From a virus: 28,326 bases of DNA. Positions 16,660 to 22,214 of the stretch are shown piece after piece. The DNA lies in IMG/VR virus record IMGVR_UViG_3300037961_002238, positions 1 through 28,326 of that record; one strand, 5' to 3'. The notes under the pieces are model-generated. The model searched no databases. It was given only the letters and a program-made list of their open reading frames with translations, and was not told the origin of the DNA. Every line of letters starts with the position of its first letter. Position 1 is the stretch's first letter. Both the position numbers and the translations under genes were made by a program.

Positions 16660-16908
16660 TTAAGTAGTTAATAAATTTTTGTAGTATTCTTCTTCTTCTG
16701 GGTTGTCTTCATAAACCCCTATTATTTTAAACTCAGATTCACCTTTTAGTGTTAGATATTCTAATAGTCCGTCAAGTTGCTCGTCAGTACCTTTGTAGTT
16801 TATAAAACCATATCCATATATTAAATCTGAGTATTCTTTGTTAAAATAGGCACTATCTGTTATCATAGCAGGTATATTACCCTTTATGTGTATTGTATAT
16901 TTATTCAT
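16660..16908 (-). CDS. Hypothetical protein of the leftward operon (82 aa)
   Basis: A small acidic alpha/beta protein. It starts with a beta strand (MNKYTIHIKGNI) and ends in an acidic helix (EDNPEEEEYYKNLLTT). Its start overlaps the upstream gene's end by 4 bases, and 2 bases separate it from the HTH gene. I do not recognise it. The compact acidic fold and early position would suit a host-takeover or anti-defence factor, but nothing in the sequence shows that. Confidence 0.6.
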   Translation of the reverse strand: MNKYTIHIKGNIPAMITDSAYFNKEYSDLIYGYGFINYKGTDEQLDGLLEYLTLKGESEFKIIGVYEDNPEEEEYYKNLLTT

Positions 16909-17087
16909 AATTTTTCTATATATTTTAATGTTTGCTCTTTAATATATTTCATATCTAACCATTCTAATAGTTCTAAAGAGTTTAAAACTATAGTGGTATC
17001 TCTGCCATTTTCATCTTTGCCAACTAGAAAAACTTCATTTTCTATACATTGGAAAGTATTTATATCGTGTAAATTTTTATATCTCAT
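16905..17087 (-). CDS. Hypothetical protein of the leftward operon (60 aa)
   Basis: A short protein starting MRYKNLHDINTFQCIENEVF, with strands followed by two helices (LNSLELLEWLDMKYIKEQTL). It is linked by a 2-base gap upstream and a 4-base overlap downstream. No family recognised. Confidence 0.55.
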   Translation of the reverse strand: MRYKNLHDINTFQCIENEVFLVGKDENGRDTTIVLNSLELLEWLDMKYIKEQTLKYIEKL

Positions 17088-17089
17088 AT

Positions 17090-17491
17090 TTAAAATTTCA
17101 ATGATTCCTTTTTATAATTCTTATTAAAAACTTCTATTATTTCTTCCTTAGTTATTGGGTAGTCAGATAATTTTTCTACACAATCTGTAATATCACCAGA
17201 CCAAAAACATTCGTGATTATATAATTCTCTTAATATAACATTGTCTTTTCCTTGCTTCATATCATCAACAATACTTTCCTTATAGATTTTATCTAATTGC
17301 TCATTTACTTCTTTTGCATTTTTTTTAGGACAAAACATACCAGCCCCCATATTAACTATTTTATCATTACTGGTTAAATAGTATTTTTTCATACCTTCTT
17401 TAAATTGTTCTTCATTAAAAGCGAAAAAAACTTTTTTCTTTTCCCATAATTCGCTTTGTCTGTTTTCCATTATTTCTGATAAATACTTCAT
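17090..17491 (-). CDS. Conserved hypothetical protein of the leftward operon (133 aa)
   Basis: The sequence pattern VFFAFNEEQFKEGMKK, VNMGAGMFCPKKNAKEV and HECFWSGDITDCVEKL is one I associate with a recurrent hypothetical family on Bacteroidota phages and plasmids. It has three cysteines, no membrane segment and no catalytic motif I can name. It is the largest gene of the leftward operon, with 2- to 3-base gaps to its neighbours. Function unknown. Confidence 0.65.
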   Translation of the reverse strand: MKYLSEIMENRQSELWEKKKVFFAFNEEQFKEGMKKYYLTSNDKIVNMGAGMFCPKKNAKEVNEQLDKIYKESIVDDMKQGKDNVILRELYNHECFWSGDITDCVEKLSDYPITKEEIIEVFNKNYKKESLKF

Positions 17492-17494
17492 AGT

Positions 17495-17575
17495 TTATAT
17501 ATTAAAAATTAGTGTTATTATAAATCTTCCTATAAAATAGCTTGTAGCTATTGTTAAAAATATTCTTGTTTTCAT
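17495..17575 (-). CDS. Possible 26-residue single-helix membrane peptide
   Basis: The minus-strand ORF starts at 17575, 2 bases after the stop of the upstream 50-aa gene, and ends 3 bases before the next start at 17491. The peptide is almost entirely hydrophobic (MKTRIFLTIATSYFIGRFII at its start) and would make one membrane helix. Tight spacing on both sides is the main support. Confidence 0.45.
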   Translation of the reverse strand: MKTRIFLTIATSYFIGRFIITLIFNI

Positions 17576-17577
17576 AT

Positions 17578-17730
17578 CTATTTATTTAATTTTCTTACTA
17601 GGTCTTCTGCATCTACTAATAAATTAGCTAGTTTTTTTTGGTCATCTTTATTTTCTATATCATGGCTAAGTATTATAGCATCATACAGTATAGACATTAA
17701 TTGGTCTTGTGATTTATGTGGTATGTTCAT
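17578..17730 (-). CDS. Small helical acidic protein (50 aa)
   Basis: This is the first gene of the leftward operon. It starts at 17730, about 25 bases after a promoter-like sequence. The peptide (MNIPHKSQDQLMSILYDAII, then a Lys/Asp/Leu-rich helix ending DLVRKLNK) is predicted as two helices. No known family. It is first in the operon and the next ORF starts 2 bases after its stop. Confidence 0.55.
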   Translation of the reverse strand: MNIPHKSQDQLMSILYDAIILSHDIENKDDQKKLANLLVDAEDLVRKLNK

Positions 17731-17755
17731 TTTTATATTATTTAATAATTATACA

Positions 17756-17783
17756 CAAATATAAAGAAAATTTTATATACAAA
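17756..17783 (-). promoter_or_regulatory. Putative leftward promoter (Bacteroidota type)
   Basis: On the minus strand, TATATTTG (plus-strand positions 17763-17756) matches the TAnnTTTG -7 element exactly. A TTTG (17783-17780) lies 16 bases upstream, slightly closer than the usual -33 spacing. It would serve the leftward operon starting at 17730. Confidence 0.45.
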
Positions 17784-17812
17784 GGAAATAGCTATTAAAA
17801 AAACTTTATAAG

Positions 17813-17837
17813 TTATTAACATTTGTATTGTTAATAA
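17813..17837. promoter_or_regulatory. Candidate operator: 9-bp inverted repeat
   Basis: TTATTAACA (17813-17821) and TGTTAATAA (17829-17837) are perfect inverted repeats around a 7-base centre. The site lies between the leftward promoter and the Cro-like gene at 17908. The symmetry and length fit a dimeric HTH repressor. A weaker repeat, TTTAC-N7-GTAAA (17871-17887), with the same 7-base centre, lies closer to the rightward gene. Confidence 0.5.
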
Positions 17838-17907
17838 GTATTAAATATATTTTAGTTTATTACAAAAAAATTTACTAGTATTGTAAAATAATTATAAATA
17901 AATTAAT

Positions 17908-18108
17908 ATGGATTCAAAAATAAAAGACTTAATAGAATATGGAATGTATAAGAAAAAAATTAATAAAGTACAGTTGGCTTCTTATATGAATATGTCATAT
18001 CCTACAATAAGCACTAAGATTAATAATGGTAGTACACTAAAGTTTAGTGAAGCTAAAAGACTAGGTAATATATTAGATATAGACTTAGGTAAATTTTTAA
18101 AAGATTAA
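17908..18108 (+). CDS. Cro/CI-like HTH regulator (66 aa)
   Basis: A single helix-turn-helix domain: KVQLASYMNMSYPTISTKIN is the helix-turn-helix core, followed by FSEAKRLGNILDIDLGKFL, as in XRE/Cro proteins. At 66 residues it is a DNA-binding domain only, like Cro. It is the first gene of the rightward early operon, just downstream of the inverted repeat at 17813, so autoregulation or control of the divergent operon is likely. Start ATG 17908 has only an A/T-rich leader. Confidence 0.8.
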   Translation: MDSKIKDLIEYGMYKKKINKVQLASYMNMSYPTISTKINNGSTLKFSEAKRLGNILDIDLGKFLKD

Positions 18109-18110
18109 AT

Positions 18111-18506
18111 ATGAATAAAAAAGATATATTAAATAGATTATTTGTAGAAAATAATTTAACAGATGAAGACGTTTTTTCGCATCAGCATTATAAAATTATA
18201 ACTAGAGCAGGTATTGAAAAGATACAGGCAAATAATAATATAACTATTGTATACGATGTTATTAGATGTGAGCCTAATTTCGCTGTAGTTAAAGCTAAAG
18301 CTAAAATGGGTGATAAAGAAATAGAAACATTTGGTAGTGCCTTAAAAGGTAGTACATTTAAAGATGGAAATACTAATAGTTGGTATTTAATCGAAATGGC
18401 AGAAAAGAGATCTTTGAGTAGAGCCTGCCTTAAACTCGCAGGTTTTTATGCTTTAAATTGTTTTGGCGAAGACGAAAGCGAATCATTTAAAAGAAGTAAT
18501 AATTAA
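18111..18506 (+). CDS. Early protein, possibly ssDNA-annealing-like (131 aa)
   Basis: The core, NSWYLIEMAEKRSLSRACLK (residues 89-108) then LAGFYALNCFGEDESESF, is a motif found in a recurrent Bacteroidota phage family. Its layout recalls the RA/GED region of Erf/Rad52-like annealing proteins. The middle (VYDVIRCEPNFAVVKAKAKM) forms strands. It starts 2 bases after the HTH gene and precedes an OB-fold protein, a context that favours DNA metabolism. The annealing role is only inferred. Confidence 0.6.
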   Translation: MNKKDILNRLFVENNLTDEDVFSHQHYKIITRAGIEKIQANNNITIVYDVIRCEPNFAVVKAKAKMGDKEIETFGSALKGSTFKDGNTNSWYLIEMAEKRSLSRACLKLAGFYALNCFGEDESESFKRSNN

Positions 18507-18519
18507 TAAATAAAAAGAT

Positions 18520-18846
18520 ATGTATAAAATTAACGGAAGAATAACAAATATAGAAAATCAAAATATAAACACAGCAAATGGTGATTTTGTTAAAAAACTA
18601 ATTACAATTGAAGAATCAGACTCAGGATTTAGTCATACTATGCAGTTTGAATTATTTGGTAAAACTAAAGCTGATATAATAGAACACTCACAAAAATTAG
18701 CTGTAAATCAATATGTAGATATTGACTTTTACATAAAGTGTAGAGAATATAAAGGTAAGTTCTACAATACTCTAATGATTAAAAATTGTAGAATAAAATC
18801 AGAAGAAACTATGGAATCTTTAGCAAGTGATAATGCACCATTTTAA
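18520..18846 (+). CDS. DUF3127-like OB-fold ssDNA-binding protein (108 aa)
   Basis: The protein begins MYKINGRITNIENQNI and has FVKKLITIEESDSGFSHTMQ, FELFGKT and VDIDFYIKCREYKGKFYNTL, matching the Bacteroidota DUF3127 pattern of an SSB-like OB fold. It ends in an acidic DNAPF, similar to the SSB C-terminal tip that binds partner proteins. It probably coats single-stranded DNA in replication or recombination. A strong terminator follows directly. Confidence 0.75.
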   Translation: MYKINGRITNIENQNINTANGDFVKKLITIEESDSGFSHTMQFELFGKTKADIIEHSQKLAVNQYVDIDFYIKCREYKGKFYNTLMIKNCRIKSEETMESLASDNAPF

Positions 18847-18851
18847 TTATT

Positions 18852-18880
18852 ACCCCCTTGAAATATAGGGGGTTTTTTAT
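18852..18880 (+). terminator. Rho-independent terminator after the OB-fold gene
   Basis: ACCCCCT (18852-18858) and AGGGGGT (18867-18873) form a 7-bp stem with an 8-base loop, followed by TTTTTT. It separates the regulator/SSB cluster from the replication initiator gene. Confidence 0.86.
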
Positions 18881-18890
18881 ATATTTAACT

Positions 18891-19655
18891 ATGAAAAAAA
18901 CATATTTTAATCACGATAGTACAGCTAGGAATGATTATCGCATAATAAAACTTAGAGCTACACTAGGTTATGAAGGGTATGGCATATTCTGGGCAATACT
19001 AGAAATGTTATTTACAGAAGAAAACAAGATTTGTAAAAGCCAATACGATATTCTTGCCTTTGGTTTACAATGTGAAACAGAAAAACTAAGAGCTGTAATA
19101 GAAGATTTTGATCTATTTGTTATAGAAGACAATTGTTTTTATTCTAAACGTTTAAATAATCAAATAGAGCAGATTAATAATAAATCTATTAAAGCAAAAG
19201 AAAATGCGTCTAAAAGATGGAATAATGCAAAAGCTATGCCAACGCAAAGCAATAGCAATGCTAGTAAAGTAAATAAGAGTATAAGTAAAGTAAATAAAAA
19301 TATAGAAGAAAGAATAGAGGACTTTAAAAAGTCCATACACGCAATAGAAGAAATAAGTGAAGATGATAAAAATGCTTTCTTCCTTTACTGGACAGAAAAA
19401 AACAAGAGTAAAACTAAATTTAGAGCTGAGCTGCAACGAACATTCGACATAAATCTAAGATTAAAAAGGTGGGCATCTAATGGCTTTAATAAAAACCAGC
19501 AATCTAAATTTCCTGAATATTTTGATGAATATATATTTAAAAAGCTAGATGCAAAAGGACAGCAAGAGTATACTAAGTATTTAAAGAACTTAGGATTTGA
19601 AACAGTATATAGTCCAACAGCAGGTACAGTATGGAGAAAAAAGCATAAAGTATGA
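18891..19655 (+). CDS. Replication initiator, DUF4373/DnaD-like (254 aa)
   Basis: The N-terminal domain (MKKTYFNHDSTARNDYRIIK, then GYEGYGIFWAILEMLF) is the Lin1244/Lin1753 (DUF4373) winged-helix module of phage replication initiation proteins. A Lys/Asn/Ser-rich linker (about 100-135) leads to a C-terminal domain with FFLYWTEKNKSKTKFRAELQ and RTFDINLRLKRW, typical of this group. I chose ATG 18891 because the upstream TTG (18858) lies inside the terminator hairpin. It probably recruits the host helicase, since the genome encodes none I can see. The stop overlaps the next start by ATGA. Confidence 0.8.
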   Translation: MKKTYFNHDSTARNDYRIIKLRATLGYEGYGIFWAILEMLFTEENKICKSQYDILAFGLQCETEKLRAVIEDFDLFVIEDNCFYSKRLNNQIEQINNKSIKAKENASKRWNNAKAMPTQSNSNASKVNKSISKVNKNIEERIEDFKKSIHAIEEISEDDKNAFFLYWTEKNKSKTKFRAELQRTFDINLRLKRWASNGFNKNQQSKFPEYFDEYIFKKLDAKGQQEYTKYLKNLGFETVYSPTAGTVWRKKHKV

Positions 19656-19870
19656 AAGAACAAAAATATATATTTAGTAGAAGTTTAGGAGTTGATAAAG
19701 ATGGTACGGAATGGTTAGAAAAGAATATAGATACTTATAAGGGAATGATGAAAAGAAAAGAAATGAGAAAAAAATATCCATTAAGTATATTCAAAATAAC
19801 CCCACTAATTGAGGAGGGTGAAACGTATAAGGAAGATCCTTTAAATACTAAACAATTAACTTTACTATGA
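19652..19870 (+). CDS. Hypothetical protein (72 aa)
   Basis: The gene is coupled by ATGA overlaps to the initiator before it and the small membrane gene after it. It encodes a basic helical protein (GMMKRKEMRKKYPLSIFKIT). The end, PLNTKQLTLL, contains a QLTLL that resembles the QL(S/D)LF-type beta-clamp-binding motif, an unproven idea. No other motif was seen. Confidence 0.6.
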   Translation: MKEQKYIFSRSLGVDKDGTEWLEKNIDTYKGMMKRKEMRKKYPLSIFKITPLIEEGETYKEDPLNTKQLTLL

Positions 19871-19983
19871 TAGAAGTATTAAAACATTTATTTGGTATTT
19901 GTGGAGAGCCACATATTAACATATTTACTATACTAATGACAACACCAATAATATCATATATAATTTATAAATTTTACAGATGA
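19867..19983 (+). CDS. Small membrane protein (38 aa)
   Basis: A short gene with ATGA overlaps at both ends (19867-19870 and 19980-19983). It encodes MIEVLKHLFGICGEPH followed by a hydrophobic segment (about 18-34) and the basic end YKFYR. I associate the FGICGEPH segment with small proteins found at the same spot in related phages. One membrane helix; function unknown. Confidence 0.6.
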   Translation: MIEVLKHLFGICGEPHINIFTILMTTPIISYIIYKFYR

Positions 19984-20366
19984 AAAAAAGGACATTAAAT
20001 CAAAACACAGAATATCAATTGCAAATAGCAGTGTGCAAGTATTTAGATCTACAAGGATATTTATATTGTGCTACAATGGGTGGACAATATCAAAAATATT
20101 ATAGCCAACGAAACAAAGCAAAAGCGACAGGTTATAAAAAAGGAATACCTGATATAATTATTTATGAACCAATTAAAAAGCTAGATTCAGATGAATATTT
20201 TCATGGACTAGCTATTGAATTAAAAGTTGGTTATAATAAACCTACAGAACATCAATGGTATTGGATAGAAATGTTAAGACAAAAAGATTATATTGCTGAA
20301 GTGTGTTATGATTTAGATACTGCAATTGATGTAATAGAAACATATATGGGCGGATTTATAAAATAA
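19980..20366 (+). CDS. VRR-NUC nuclease (128 aa)
   Basis: A PD-(D/E)XK nuclease of the VRR-NUC family. Motifs: GIPD (55-58, catalytic Asp58), AIELKVG (78-84, Glu80 and Lys82), and KPTEHQWYWIEMLRQKDYIA (87-106) with Gln92. The N-terminal NTEYQLQIAVCKYL helix is typical. Stand-alone phage members act on branched DNA, so a role in recombination or resolving replication intermediates before packaging is likely. It is the last gene before the structured locus at 20365. Confidence 0.85.
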   Translation: MKKRTLNQNTEYQLQIAVCKYLDLQGYLYCATMGGQYQKYYSQRNKAKATGYKKGIPDIIIYEPIKKLDSDEYFHGLAIELKVGYNKPTEHQWYWIEMLRQKDYIAEVCYDLDTAIDVIETYMGGFIK

Positions 20367-20395
20367 AAAAAATTAAAAAAAATTAAAAAAAATTT
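20365..20395. other. Phased A-tracts (predicted curved DNA)
   Basis: Three A8 runs begin at 20365, 20375 and 20385, separated by TT, giving an exact 10-base period. A-tracts in phase with the helical turn bend DNA. They lie directly upstream of a TATATTTATA element and the tandem hairpins, a position suited to an UP-like activator of that promoter. Confidence 0.7.
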
Positions 20396-20420
20396 AATAA
20401 AAAGTATATATCTTAAAAAA

Positions 20421-20436
20421 TATTTGTATATTTATA
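20421..20436 (+). promoter_or_regulatory. Putative promoter of the tandem-hairpin RNA
   Basis: TATTTG (20421-20426) runs into TATATTTATA (20427-20436), identical to the downstream half of the composite element seen before structural genes, but without an AAACAAA upstream. With the phased A-tracts 25-55 bases upstream it would start a transcript at or just before the first hairpin. Weak on sequence alone. Confidence 0.35.
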
Positions 20437-20543
20437 TTAATAATCAATCAATTTAGTACTTATTAGGAACTTTGCTTCTGATTATTAAAAGAGATCAACA
20501 ATTTAGTACTTTTTAGGAACTTTGCTTAGATCTCTTTTTTTTT
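20437..20543 (+). ncRNA. Tandem stem-loop RNA with conserved loops
   Basis: There are two hairpins in a row. Hairpin 1 has a perfect 10-bp stem (20437-20446 with 20479-20488) and a 32-base loop (20447-20478). Hairpin 2 has a perfect 10-bp stem (20487-20496 with 20529-20538) and a 32-base loop (20497-20528). The loops agree at 29 of 32 positions (core ATTTAGTACTT and TAGGAACTTTGCTT). The stems, TTAATAATCA and AAAAGAGATC, are unrelated yet each pairs fully, which argues for selection on structure. Within the loop CAA/TTG and AGT/ACT could pair further. A T9 run ends the second hairpin. No ORF explains it. It may be a small RNA, a regulatory leader, or a protein- or polymerase-binding element. 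Confidence 0.7.
20487..20543 (+). terminator. Intrinsic terminator formed by hairpin 2
   Basis: The AAAAGAGATC/GATCTCTTTT stem is followed by an uninterrupted T run (20535-20543). This could end both the early operon and the small RNA. The 32-base loop is much larger than in the three other terminators of the genome, so termination may be conditional. Confidence 0.55.
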
Positions 20544-20586
20544 GGATATATTTTAATAGAATAGGTGAGATAATTAAAATAATACA

Positions 20587-20952
20587 ATGAAAGTAAAGCC
20601 TACATTCTTTAATAGTAGAAATGAAAGATTGCATTGGGATTATGAAGATACTAACAATTGGTTGTTTAAAATAATCTATAGAATAGGTACAACATGTAGA
20701 GAACAAAATTATATATTGAGGGACTTAAAACAAGACAAAAACATCATTGGATATATTTATAAAAAAATACACCAAAAATTTGATGTCATTGAAATTGAAG
20801 TCGATAGGTTCACAAAAACAGAATACGATATGGCTAAAAACATTGGAGTACCAACAGTATTAGATTGTGTTAAAACTAAACCAGTATATAGAAAAAAACT
20901 ACGAAAAGCTAAAACAAATAGCCGAAAAAATTACCAGTTGCAAGAAGTATGA
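20587..20952 (+). CDS. Hypothetical protein overlapping the sigma-like gene (121 aa)
   Basis: This is the first gene after the tandem hairpins. It encodes a basic protein (FFNSRNERLHWDYEDTNNWL, YKKIHQKFDVIEIEV) with a Lys/Arg-rich tail. No known motif; mixed alpha/beta, no membrane segment. Its last 86 bases overlap the next gene in another frame, unusually long for this genome. The end may be flexible, since that overlap codes for a low-complexity basic tail. Confidence 0.55.
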   Translation: MKVKPTFFNSRNERLHWDYEDTNNWLFKIIYRIGTTCREQNYILRDLKQDKNIIGYIYKKIHQKFDVIEIEVDRFTKTEYDMAKNIGVPTVLDCVKTKPVYRKKLRKAKTNSRKNYQLQEV

Positions 20953-21424
20953 TTGCGACGATTTATTGCACGATACAATAGTAGCTTTATACGATAGTGA
21001 CAAAGAAAAAATAGAAAAACTAATAGACAAAAATGAACTTATATTTTGGATAGCACGAATTATGGTCAATCAATATCACAGTAAAACGTCACCCTTTTAT
21101 AAAAAGTATAGAAAATATTATACTCTTTTAAATGACAAATTTGTATTAGGTACATGGCAAGACCAATATATTAATGCAACCCCTGAAAGAATACACAGAA
21201 TAATAGAAGAAGATGGAGTAGAACTAAAAAAACAATTTGAAAAGGACTTAGAACGTGTAAATGAAAAGCTAAAACAAATACACTGGTTTGATTCAGAATG
21301 TTTTAGAATATATCACCAAACAGGAATGTCATTGAATGAATTTTCTAATCAATGTGGTATTAATAGAAATACGTTATATAAATCGATTATTAAAGTAAAA
21401 AATATATTTAATGAAGAATTCTAA
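20867..21424 (+). CDS. Sigma-70-like transcription factor (185 aa)
   Basis: The start GTG at 20867 is the only reasonable one, because there is no in-frame ATG before residue 66. Residues 1-80 resemble sigma region 2: KYDCDDLLHDTIVALYD (about 27-43) followed by IFWIARIMVNQYHSKTSPFY. Residues about 140-180 resemble region 4: WFDSECFRIYHQTGMSLNEF, then SNQCGINRNTLYKSIIKVKN, a helix-turn-helix. It probably directs RNA polymerase to phage promoters. The composite elements at 5797, 9213 and 25243 are the obvious candidate targets. Confidence 0.7.
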   Translation: MLKLNQYIEKNYEKLKQIAEKITSCKKYDCDDLLHDTIVALYDSDKEKIEKLIDKNELIFWIARIMVNQYHSKTSPFYKKYRKYYTLLNDKFVLGTWQDQYINATPERIHRIIEEDGVELKKQFEKDLERVNEKLKQIHWFDSECFRIYHQTGMSLNEFSNQCGINRNTLYKSIIKVKNIFNEEF

Positions 21425-21782
21425 ACCACGTGGACTTGGAGATCAAATTGAAAAGTTTACAGAAAAAACAGGAATAAAAAAGGTAGTAAAAAAGATATTC
21501 GGCGATGACTGTGGCTGTTCTGAAAGACGAGATAAGCTCAATGCTATGTATCCAAACTTTAAAAACATACGTCCCTTTACTAAAGATGAAAAGGCAATAT
21601 ATGAAGAAGTAATGCCAGAAATAGATAAAATCAATAGAATTAATAAAGAACAAAAGTATATATTAAATAAAATATATAAAGCAGTATTTAATGTAGATGG
21701 AAAGTTTAATTCTTGTGGTTCTTGTACTGAAAAAACCTTAAATAATTTGAGGAAAGTATATGAAAAAAGCTGTGACATATGA
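21411..21782 (+). CDS. Conserved Cys-containing hypothetical protein (123 aa)
   Basis: The N-terminus, KPRGLGDQIEKFTEKTGIKK, followed by DDCGCSERRDKLNAMYPNF, is a pattern I recognise from phages of this group without known function. A second pair of cysteines (SCGSC, about 101-105) may combine with the first (CGC) to bind zinc. It overlaps the sigma-like gene by 14 bases and the next gene by 4 (ATGA). Confidence 0.6.
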   Translation: MKNSKPRGLGDQIEKFTEKTGIKKVVKKIFGDDCGCSERRDKLNAMYPNFKNIRPFTKDEKAIYEEVMPEIDKINRINKEQKYILNKIYKAVFNVDGKFNSCGSCTEKTLNNLRKVYEKSCDI

Positions 21783-21937
21783 ACCAGAAATTTAGATTTT
21801 GTTGTAGTTGCGTAAGAGTAACACTAATGGAAAAAGGCAAATGTCACTTTTGTAATGGTGATTTTATATTAACTTTACCTAGTGATAACTTACATAAAAT
21901 AGATAAACGTGCAAAAGCATACGAAAGTATATTTTGA
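21779..21937 (+). CDS. Small zinc-ribbon protein (52 aa)
   Basis: The protein has a clear zinc ribbon: FCCSC near the N-terminus and CHFC ten residues later (Cys8/Cys11 with Cys22/Cys25). The rest is a helical tail (HKIDKRAKAYESIF). It is coupled by ATGA to the preceding gene and overlaps the HNH gene by 29 bases. It may be a small nucleic-acid-binding or polymerase-binding protein. Confidence 0.65.
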   Translation: MNQKFRFCCSCVRVTLMEKGKCHFCNGDFILTLPSDNLHKIDKRAKAYESIF

Positions 21938-22214
21938 TTTTTTTGGTTATGATGAAAGCTCATTTATAGAGTGTGAGTTCTGTGGTTCAAAAGCAGTAGA
22001 TATACACCACCTTGAACGTAGAACAGGAAATAAAATTACTAATAACTACATAGAGAACTTGGTCGCTTTGTGTCGTGATTGTCATAATAAATGTAACGAA
22101 AGTAGTTTTAATATGTATGTTAGGATAAAACACTTGGAGCTAGTATGTATGCAAATACATGGATTAATACAAATAAATAAAAGATTAAATGGAATTAGAA
22201 AAAATAAAAATTGA
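21909..22214 (+). CDS. HNH endonuclease (101 aa)
   Basis: A zinc-bound HNH nuclease: CEFCG (Cys22, Cys25), VDIHHLERR (His33-His34), NYIENLVALCRDCH with Asn50, Cys55, Cys58 and His59. All active-site and zinc positions are present. The GTG start at 21909 overlaps the zinc-ribbon gene. HNH enzymes near terminase genes of this kind often help packaging; a homing role is less likely because it is not inserted into another gene. Distance to the terminase is about 1.5 kb. Confidence 0.82.
   Translation: MQKHTKVYFDFFGYDESSFIECEFCGSKAVDIHHLERRTGNKITNNYIENLVALCRDCHNKCNESSFNMYVRIKHLELVCMQIHGLIQINKRLNGIRKNKN

Noticed and set aside
18858-18890. Upstream TTG start for the replication initiator
   Set aside because: It lies in the terminator stem, and the extra residues (KYRGFFIYLT) are the translation of the hairpin; the ATG at 18891 gives the standard family N-terminus.
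20447-20471. Loop sequence complementary to the phosphoesterase gene (AGTTCCTAAT at 15854-15863)
   Set aside because: A 10-base match, and only 9 with the second loop; expected by chance in 28 kb of A+T-rich DNA. Not near a start codon.
20447-20528. CRISPR-like array (two near-identical 32-base units at 50-base spacing)
   Set aside because: Only two copies, each lying inside its own hairpin with stems that pair; no cas genes and no spacer-like sequence.
20437-20538. Self-cleaving ribozyme (hammerhead or twister)
   Set aside because: No CUGAUGA/GAAA core and no other catalytic consensus I know can be placed on the hairpins.
20752-20766. TATATTTATA plus A run inside the 121-aa gene as another composite promoter
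   Set aside because: The upstream part is AGACAAA with a 12-base gap and no start codon at the expected distance; explained by codons for Tyr-Ile-Tyr-Lys-Lys. It shows that the half element alone is not specific.
17578-22214. Integrase, excisionase or attachment site expected next to a repressor-like switch
   Set aside because: No tyrosine- or serine-recombinase motif in any frame I read, and no tRNA fragment that could serve as att site.
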